NCBI GenBank assembly: GCA_947453205.1
Contig: CANGFT010000030.1
Span: forward strand, 1-47,066
Direction of reading: 5' to 3'
DNA from: Beijerinckiaceae bacterium
GTDB lineage: Bacteria > Pseudomonadota > Alphaproteobacteria > Rhizobiales > Beijerinckiaceae
DNA: 47,066 nt
The notes beneath the pieces were generated by a model. It worked only from the letters and a program-made list of their open reading frames with translations. It had not been told where the DNA came from and searched no databases. The position numbers and the translations under genes are program-made. Numbering within the stretch: position 1 is the first letter of the stretch; each line of letters begins with the position of its first letter. Shown in pieces: positions 41,120 to 47,066 of this stretch.

Positions 41120-42997
41120 TCATATTTCGATCTGGCCTCCAACCTCCACCACATGGTCATGCGGCAATTGGAAGTAATCGCGCGCGCGGTACATGTTGTT
41201 GTGCAGGAAGATGAAGATCGCATCGGCGATGCGTCCCCAGCGTGTGTCGGCCTTGTTGATGAGATGCTCCGTGCCCATGAAGAAGGACACATCCTGCAGC
41301 TTGAAGTGGAAATCATTGACGCGCAGATAGGCCAGCGCGCGCAGGATTCTGGGCATTTCAAAGAAGCCGTAATGCAGGGTGACAGCGTGGAAATTGCTGT
41401 CGAGGTGCTTCACGTCGATCATGTCTTCGGTCTTCACCCAGGGCACCATCTCGGTCTTCACATGAAGCAGGATCACCCGCTCATGCAGAATGCGGTAGTG
41501 CCGCAGGCTGTAGAGCAGGGAATGGGGCACATTCGCAACATCGGGCACCATGAAGATGGCGGTGCCCGGCACGCGCGGCGGCGCATCGTGCTTGATGGAT
41601 TCGAGGAAGGCGTCGAGCGGCTGCTTGCGCTTGTGGCGCGCCGCCAGCAGGCGGTTGCGGCCTGTGTTCCAGGCCATCATGATGAAGAACAGCGTGCCCG
41701 CGACCATGATGGGGAACCAGCCGCCTTCGAAGAACTTCAGGGTGTTGGCCGAGAAGAAGCCGAGATCGATGACGAGGAAGGTTGCGAAAAGCGGGATCGC
41801 ATGAAGCGGGTTCCAATGCTCCTTGCGCACCATCACGAAATAGCCCAGCGCAGTGTCGATGGCCATGGAGCCGGTGACGGCGATGCCATAGGCGTTGGCG
41901 AGCGCGTCCGATGAGCGGAACGACACAACCAGCAACTCGACGCAGACGAAGAGGAACACGTTGACGTAATTGACGTAGACCTGCCCCATCTCTTCAGCAG
42001 ACGTGTGCAGCACCTTGATGCGCGGGATATAGCCGAGCTGCACTGCCTGATTGGTGATGGAGAAGGCGCCGGAGATCACCGCCTGCGATGCGATGATGGT
42101 CGCAGCCGCAGCCAGCACCACCAGCGGCGCCAGCATCCACGACGGCGCGAGCAGATAGAAGGGGCTCTCCAGGGCATGGGGATCGGACAGGAGCAGCGAA
42201 CCCTGCCCCAGATAGTTCAGCATGAGCGAGGGCAGCACCACGAAGAGCCAGGTGCGGCGAATGGGGACGATGCCGAAATGGCCCATATCCGCATAAAGCG
42301 CCTCGCCGCCCGTGACGGCGAGCACCACCGCGCCCATGGCCATGAAGCCGACCATCGGGTTGGACATGAGAAAGCTGAGCCCATAGAGCGGATTGATCGC
42401 CCGCAAGACCTGCGGATTGTGGATGATCGACATCAATCCCAGCACGCCAAGGGTCAAAAACCAGACGATCATGATGGGACCGAAGAACTTGCCGATGGCG
42501 CCCGTTCCGAAACGCTGGATCGCAAAGAAGCCGGCGATCAGCAGCATGGTGACGGGTATCACATAGGCTTCCAGCGACGGCGCGATGATCTTGAGGCCCT
42601 CGATGGCGCTCAGCACCGAAATCGCGGGGGTGATGATGGAGTCGCCATAAAACATGGAGACCCCGAAAAGGCCTGCAGCAAGCACAGCCGTCTTGCCCCG
42701 TTTCGTCTCCATCAGCCCAAGGGCGATGGAGGTGAGCGCGATGGTTCCGCCCTCCCCATTGTTGTTGGCCTTCAGGATCACGAAGACATATTTGACCGTG
42801 ACGACCATGATGAGCGCCCAGATCATGAGCGACAGGATGGCCAGAACATTGGTCTCGCTGGGTCCGCCAATGGCCTCGATGGACTGTTTGAATGCGTAGA
42901 GCGGGGAGGTGCCGATATCGCCATAGACAACGCCGAGCGCGGCGAGCGTGAGATTAGAAGGCCCGGAATGTTCGTGCCTGCTCTTATGCTTCAACAT
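41120..42997 (-). CDS. kup: Kup-type low-affinity potassium uptake protein
   Basis: About 625 residues if started at the ATG at 42997 (MLKHKSRHEHSG), close to the usual Kup length. In-frame ATGs at 43024 and 43093 would add 9 or 32 residues, neither with a good ribosome site; the choice is not certain. The first helix is the Kup hallmark ALGVVYGDIGTSPLYAFKQS. About twelve hydrophobic helices follow, including GGEALYADMGHFG and FYGDSIITPAISVLSAIEG. The soluble C-terminal part ends with GTEHLINKADTRWGRIADAI, then FIFLHNNM, as in the family. It brings in K+ with protons and probably has a housekeeping role. Confidence 0.93.
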   Translation of the reverse strand: MLKHKSRHEHSGPSNLTLAALGVVYGDIGTSPLYAFKQSIEAIGGPSETNVLAILSLMIWALIMVVTVKYVFVILKANNNGEGGTIALTSIALGLMETKRGKTAVLAAGLFGVSMFYGDSIITPAISVLSAIEGLKIIAPSLEAYVIPVTMLLIAGFFAIQRFGTGAIGKFFGPIMIVWFLTLGVLGLMSIIHNPQVLRAINPLYGLSFLMSNPMVGFMAMGAVVLAVTGGEALYADMGHFGIVPIRRTWLFVVLPSLMLNYLGQGSLLLSDPHALESPFYLLAPSWMLAPLVVLAAAATIIASQAVISGAFSITNQAVQLGYIPRIKVLHTSAEEMGQVYVNYVNVFLFVCVELLVVSFRSSDALANAYGIAVTGSMAIDTALGYFVMVRKEHWNPLHAIPLFATFLVIDLGFFSANTLKFFEGGWFPIMVAGTLFFIMMAWNTGRNRLLAARHKRKQPLDAFLESIKHDAPPRVPGTAIFMVPDVANVPHSLLYSLRHYRILHERVILLHVKTEMVPWVKTEDMIDVKHLDSNFHAVTLHYGFFEMPRILRALAYLRVNDFHFKLQDVSFFMGTEHLINKADTRWGRIADAIFIFLHNNMYRARDYFQLPHDHVVEVGGQIEI

Positions 42998-43246
42998 CCA
43001 CAGCCCCCATAATGTCTGGTTCATGTCGGCGGGCTCATGAATAAATAGCCGCCGCCAAGGCTCAGCTTCCCAGATGAGGGCGGCGTTTATCATGAAAATT
43101 TGAACAAGACGAGCCCTGACCCTGTTTCCGTCATGGTTCTAATGGCTAAAAAGACAGAACAGATGACGAGCGCTCAACGAAGACCGACCGTTTCCATTAT
43201 TAATAATATAATTTCAATTTTAATTACACTTTGTCGCCTGTCTCCG

Positions 43247-44491
43247 TCAGGCTGACTGCTCGCGCAGGCGCCAAAAACGACCCGTCGCCATGGTGGCGAT
43301 GGCGAGGGTGGAGAAGCCCGCCGAGGCCCAGAAGATGAGCTGGGGATGGCCGCTGTCCATCAGCCAGCCATAAAGGCCGGGGCCGAGGATCTGCCCGCCC
43401 GAATAGCCTGTGGTCACAAAGCCGAAGAGGGTTCCGACGCTGACATCGGTCGCGGCGTGGCGCACCGACACATCGCGGGAGGCGTTGACGAGGCCGCGAA
43501 GCGCCCCCGCAGCGCCGATGAGGCCAATCACCAGCCAGAAGGGAATGAGCCCGAAGCTCGAGATCACGATGAGGACGCCTGAGGCGAGGAAGCACAGACA
43601 GAGCAACAGCTCCGGATTTTTGGAGCGATCCGCCAGCCAGCCGCCCGGCAGCACCGCCATCATGGACAAAAGCTGATAGGCGGTGAGGGCGCTGGCGGCG
43701 GCCGCGGCCGGAATCGCATAGATATCGGTGAAGGCGACGACCGAAAAATAGACCATGCCGCAATTGGCGGCGGAAGACAGCGCGTAAAAGGCGAAGAGGA
43801 GCATGATACGCGGGGAGGTGACGAGCTTTCTCCAGCTGTCTGCGGCGCGCCCCTTGGTCTTGCCGCTATCGCCAAGCACGGCGGAGAGCCCCAGCATGAT
43901 GAGCGCGAGCACGACCCCGACGCCGCCGATGACCAGGGTCGCCAAGCGCCAGTCCAGCACATGCGCCAGCAAGACCATGATGGGCGGCGCCGCCACAAAG
44001 CCCAGATTGCCCCCGAGGGCGTGGACCGAAAGAGCCCGCCCAAGGCGCCGGGGGTCCACCCGCGCATTCAAGATGGCGTAATCAGCCGGGTGGAAGACGC
44101 TTGAGCCGACGCCCGCCAGCAGCATCAGCCCCATGAGCTGCCAATAGGTCGAGACGAATGCGATGAGGCCGATGGCGACCGAATTGACGAAGAGGCCACC
44201 AATCAGCACACGCCGCCCGCCATATTTCTGCACAAGGAAGCCCATCGGCGTCTGCAGGGCGCCTGTGGTGACCGAAAAGGCCGTCACCGTCAGGCCAAGC
44301 TCCACATAGCTGACCCCGAGATCCTGCCGCAACTGGAAGAAAAAGGGCGGCAACACCAGCATGTAGAGATGGCTGAGCAGATGGGCGAATGACACGAGGC
44401 CGATGACCTGCGCTTCGCTGCGGACCTCTTCATTCATCGTGAGCGTCGTCATGGAACCAGCGCCTTTCTGCATCTCCTTACGGGGCGCCAT
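43247..44491 (-). CDS. Major facilitator superfamily transporter
   Basis: A 414-residue protein with about twelve hydrophobic helices. The N-half loop after helix 2 carries MGFLVQKYGGRRVLIGGLF, the MFS motif A form, and the C-half equivalent is GGWLADRSKNPELLL. The start at 44491 has GGAGG only two bases upstream; an ATG 13 codons on (MTTLTMNEEV) is a fair alternative. Looks like an uptake or efflux carrier for small organic molecules; no closer family can be given. The 150 bp downstream toward kup contains a short AT-rich patch (43193-43232) and no gene or clear terminator. Confidence 0.88.
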   Translation of the reverse strand: MAPRKEMQKGAGSMTTLTMNEEVRSEAQVIGLVSFAHLLSHLYMLVLPPFFFQLRQDLGVSYVELGLTVTAFSVTTGALQTPMGFLVQKYGGRRVLIGGLFVNSVAIGLIAFVSTYWQLMGLMLLAGVGSSVFHPADYAILNARVDPRRLGRALSVHALGGNLGFVAAPPIMVLLAHVLDWRLATLVIGGVGVVLALIMLGLSAVLGDSGKTKGRAADSWRKLVTSPRIMLLFAFYALSSAANCGMVYFSVVAFTDIYAIPAAAAASALTAYQLLSMMAVLPGGWLADRSKNPELLLCLCFLASGVLIVISSFGLIPFWLVIGLIGAAGALRGLVNASRDVSVRHAATDVSVGTLFGFVTTGYSGGQILGPGLYGWLMDSGHPQLIFWASAGFSTLAIATMATGRFWRLREQSA

Positions 44492-44618
44492 GGCCTCCGG
44501 TTCAGCGACGCCCCATTCGAGCCGCCTTTGCGCCCCGACGCAATCGGCTTGCCTTATCCGCGAAAATCAGGAATCACTAGTGCGTTAACAAAAGTGATAG
44601 CGCCCGAAAAGATTTGCC

Positions 44619-44864
44619 ATGCCAAACCCTCCATCACGCAATCAGGCGGAAGCCCGGCAGTTTCGTCTGGATGATTTTCCCGGCGAAGGGGAGCCGCCGG
44701 TCGACGTCCCCTGCGACGTTCTTTGTGAAGATCATGTTGGAACCTATCGGCTGCCCTTCCCCTGCTCATGGGCGGGCGGCCATTGGCGCAATGCGAAGAC
44801 GGGAGACGTCATCGAAGGCGCTGTCGTGGCCTGGCGCGTCAAGGCCGCGCCAAGGGGGCGCTGA
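44619..44864 (+). CDS. Small conserved-looking hypothetical protein
   Basis: An 81-residue protein. It has no signal peptide or membrane helix. Acidic N-terminal half (FRLDDFPGEGEPPVDVPCDV), then YRLPFPCSWAGGHWRNAKTG and a basic tail (WRVKAAPRGR). The Pro-Phe-Pro / Trp-rich segment followed by Asn-Ala-x-x-Gly looks like a small folded domain and has protein-like composition. The ribosome site is weak. It stands alone between the divergent MFS gene and the second giant gene. Function unknown. The overlapping longer frame (44614-45255) is not protein-like. Confidence 0.55.
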   Translation: MPNPPSRNQAEARQFRLDDFPGEGEPPVDVPCDVLCEDHVGTYRLPFPCSWAGGHWRNAKTGDVIEGAVVAWRVKAAPRGR

Positions 44865-45266
44865 TGACGGTCAGGGCGAGCTTGCGGACTGGACGTTCGT
44901 TCACGCCCCGATCCTGAGGCTCATGCCTGGCGTCTGGTGGCGACTTCAAATCCGGACTTCCCATCAGCCAATCCCCTGCAGGATCAAGCCAACAACCAGG
45001 CTATCACAGCTTAGAATCAAACATTTATTTTTTTGCAACAAATATAACTCATCAAAAACTGGCGCCAAGGTTAATTCAAGCAACAAAATTCAAAATGTCC
45101 CCGAAATACGGGCGGAAAATCGAATCTCTTCAAGGGGAAAGAGGAAACAAAGTCTTCACCAGTTCCGGCTAATCTGCCTGTCAGGATTCAAGGATTACGC
45201 TCGACGTCCGTTTCCTATGGGGTCGGGGACTAGGCTACCCGACGGGCTTCGATAGTGGGTGCGAAA
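44865..45266. promoter_or_regulatory. Non-coding leader of the second giant gene, partly AT-rich
   Basis: About 400 bp without a convincing gene. From about 45000 to 45100 it is AT-rich, including a run of seven T near 45030, in contrast to its surroundings, much like the stretch upstream of the first giant gene. It probably holds the promoter of the gene at 45267. No clear -35/-10 pair or terminator was identified. Confidence 0.35.
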
Positions 45267-47066
45267 ATGAGCTTGACGATCAATCAGCGATTCCTGCCGA
45301 CCAATATCGGCGGGCAGACCCCTGCGACCATCGCCAGCGTGGACCCGCTGGATATCGCCGATCTCTACACGGATCGCATCGCCGCCCTTACGCCTGCCCA
45401 AGCGAAAGCCCTCACAAGCGCCCAGGTCAGAGCCCTGACCTCTGTGCAGATCGCTGCGCTTGAGCCCGGAGATCTCGCAGCCATCTCCATCAACGGCATC
45501 ATAGGCTTCACTTCGGAAGACATTGGCGGCCTGTCCACCGAACAGATCAGCGCGCTCACCACGTCCCAGATCGCCAACCTCGACGCCGATGCCATCCCTG
45601 GTTTATTCGGACGCATTCAGGATCTTTCCGCCACACAGATCAGAGCCCTGACAGCCACGCAGCTCGATCAGTTGAGCTCGGAGGATATACAGAAGCTCAA
45701 GACCGAGCAGGTGTTGGCGCTCAAGACCAACCAGATCGGGAGTCTGGATTCGGATCAGATCAATGCGCTCAAGACCGAGCATGTGCAGGCGCTGACGCGC
45801 TTGCAGGCGATTAATCTGTCGACCATGCAATTGATGGGACTTGACGCCGGACAGATCGCTGCCCTGTCGGTGGACGATTTCGTCGCCCTCAAGGCGACTC
45901 AGATCGCCAGCCTGACCACATTGCAGATCGCGAATTTGACGACAGACCAGATCCGCGCATTGACGACGCAGCAAGCAGTCGCGCTCGGCACAAAGGTCTC
46001 GGCGCTTGAAACCAAGCAAATCAAAGCTTTGTTTGCGCCATACCTCAGGGTGCTCAAGAACGATCAAATCCAGGCGCTCGAATCCGATCAGCTGAAAGCC
46101 CTTGGCACAGCGGGAATTCAGGCCCTGACGACCGCGCAGATCGCCGCCCTGAAATCGGATCAGGTCAATAAGCTTGGAACCGATCAGATCGCCGCTCTGA
46201 CCGGCGCCCAGATTGGCGCTCTTTCGGCCTATCAGCTCAATAGTCTGACCGCGGGGCAGATGGCGGCGATAGAAGTTTCGGACCTGGTGCGGATCAAGGC
46301 CTCTGTTTTTTCATCGCTGGACACTGTGCATATCGATGCCCTGACGAGCACGCAGACGGCGGAAATCACAACCGCGCAGATCGCAGCGCTCGGCACGCTG
46401 CAGATCCAATCCATCGCCACCGATGATTTCAAAGCCTTGACCGGCGCACAAATCAGAGCCTTGAAGGGCCTCCAAGTGGCGGCTCTCAGTACGGATCAGA
46501 TCGTCGCCTTAGGCACGAACCAGATCGCCGCACTGACCACAACCCAGCTTCTCAGCATCACAACAGAACAGATTCAGGCGATCGAGACGTCTGACCTGAA
46601 TGCAATGAGCGCGCAGCAGATCGCATCCATCGCGCCTTCAAAAATCCAGGAACTGACGACTGTTCAATTGCAAAAACTGGCGTCCAACGCCTTGCAAGCC
46701 CTTACGTCGATACAGCTCGGAGCCCTTGCGTCCCAAAAGTTCAAGGAACTGTCCAGCGTGCAGATCGCCCTGCTGACCACTGGGCAGATCAGAGGCCTGA
46801 CACAACAGCAGATCAACACTCTGACGACGGATAAAATCGCCAATTTGGGCACTGCGCAGATCAGCGCTTTCAGCGGCATTCAAATCCAGTATCTGACCAA
46901 GACACAAATCGAAGCGCTGTCGTCCGAGCAGACCGCCAACCTTACGCCGACGCAGATCGCTGCGATGACGTCGAGCCAGATCAGCTACATCGAGACCAAC
47001 GACCTGAAAGAGATGAGCGTCCGCCAGATGCGCGCGCTGACGCTCGACCAGATCGCCGGCCTCACC
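45267..47066 (+). CDS. Octapeptide-repeat protein, N-terminal part (runs off window)
   Basis: An open frame from the ATG at 45267 to the window end: 600 codons, no stop. The start MSLTINQRFLPTNIGGQTPA has no signal peptide. From about residue 35 the protein is almost entirely eight-residue units of the form L-T-T-x-Q-I-x-A, about seventy copies in view (for example LTTDQIRALTTQQAVALGTK). Every 104 to 136 residues a unit is replaced by an acidic variant such as IETSDLNAM. The pattern suggests short capped turns of helix or a tight solenoid; I cannot decide. The same octad occurs once per unit in the giant protein at the left end. Absence of a signal peptide would fit type I secretion or a cytoplasmic place. 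Function unknown. Confidence 0.88.
   Translation, partial: MSLTINQRFLPTNIGGQTPATIASVDPLDIADLYTDRIAALTPAQAKALTSAQVRALTSVQIAALEPGDLAAISINGIIGFTSEDIGGLSTEQISALTTSQIANLDADAIPGLFGRIQDLSATQIRALTATQLDQLSSEDIQKLKTEQVLALKTNQIGSLDSDQINALKTEHVQALTRLQAINLSTMQLMGLDAGQIAALSVDDFVALKATQIASLTTLQIANLTTDQIRALTTQQAVALGTKVSALETKQIKALFAPYLRVLKNDQIQALESDQLKALGTAGIQALTTAQIAALKSDQVNKLGTDQIAALTGAQIGALSAYQLNSLTAGQMAAIEVSDLVRIKASVFSSLDTVHIDALTSTQTAEITTAQIAALGTLQIQSIATDDFKALTGAQIRALKGLQVAALSTDQIVALGTNQIAALTTTQLLSITTEQIQAIETSDLNAMSAQQIASIAPSKIQELTTVQLQKLASNALQALTSIQLGALASQKFKELSSVQIALLTTGQIRGLTQQQINTLTTDKIANLGTAQISAFSGIQIQYLTKTQIEALSSEQTANLTPTQIAAMTSSQISYIETNDLKEMSVRQMRALTLDQIAGLT
45372..47066 (+). repeat. 24-bp (octapeptide) coding repeats with ~405-bp super-period
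   Basis: The coding sequence is a run of degenerate 24-bp units centred on CAGATC, encoding Q-I. Acidic marker units (second Asp of the D-L/D-F pair) start at 45471, 45876, 46281, 46593 and 47001, giving steps of 405, 405, 312 and 408 bp. Another marker-like unit is at 46425. So octads are grouped into blocks of about 17 units. Confidence 0.75.

Noticed and set aside
44614-45255. A 213-codon plus-strand frame overlapping the small 81-residue gene
   Set aside because: Its composition is not protein-like, it starts with TTG, and it runs through the AT-rich leader. The 81-residue frame is the better candidate.

Overview
The window comes from a high-GC bacterial chromosome, most likely an alphaproteobacterium of the Hyphomicrobiales (Rhizobiales) type. 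This is inferred from the gene families: two branched-chain-amino-acid-type ABC systems, Bug-type receptors, PQQ and molybdenum dehydrogenases, luciferase-like monooxygenases, and long 58-residue repeat proteins. No rRNA, tRNA, insertion sequence or CRISPR array was seen.

Layout. (1) 1-11536, minus strand: the first ~3,845 codons of a giant repeat protein with no signal peptide, running off the left edge. It is built of about sixty units of ~58 residues; two blocks contain nearly identical 174-bp units. (2) 11537-11977: an AT-rich non-coding stretch and a strong terminator. (3) 11978-19045: an oxidation/catabolic block with a Bug receptor, a lactonase-type amidohydrolase, a small cytochrome c, a divergent PQQ dehydrogenase, a LigW/gamma-resorcylate-decarboxylase-like amidohydrolase and an FAD aromatic-ring-type hydroxylase. 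(4) 19042-23625, minus: a complete LIV-type ABC importer. (5) 23916-25025: a luciferase-like monooxygenase. (6) 25055-32675, minus: a probable five-gene operon of a Tat-exported molybdopterin dehydrogenase subunit, an NtaA/DszA-type monooxygenase, an enolase-superfamily enzyme, and an iron-type binding protein with a fused double permease but no ATPase. (7) 32835-35204, plus: a Tat-exported thiamine-diphosphate enzyme followed by a cytochrome c, divergent from the molybdenum enzyme. (8) 35296-40893, minus: a second complete LIV-type importer followed by another Bug receptor. (9) 41120-44864: a Kup potassium transporter, an MFS transporter and a small unknown protein. (10) 45267-47066, plus: the first 600 codons of a second repeat protein made of 8-residue units, running off the right edge.

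How it fits together. The middle 33 kb is a scavenging and oxidation region. Two LIV importers, two Bug receptors and one iron-type importer would bring in carboxylates, amino acids or aromatic acids. Periplasmic dehydrogenases (PQQ, Mo, possibly ThDP) could pass electrons to the two small c-type cytochromes. Cytoplasmic monooxygenases, amidohydrolases and the enolase-superfamily enzyme would continue breakdown. No substrate can be named from sequence alone.

The most unusual items are the two incomplete giant repeat proteins, which share an 8-residue T-x-x-Q-I-x-x-L motif, and the divergent pair of Tat-exported cofactor enzymes (ThDP and Mo) with a cytochrome c.
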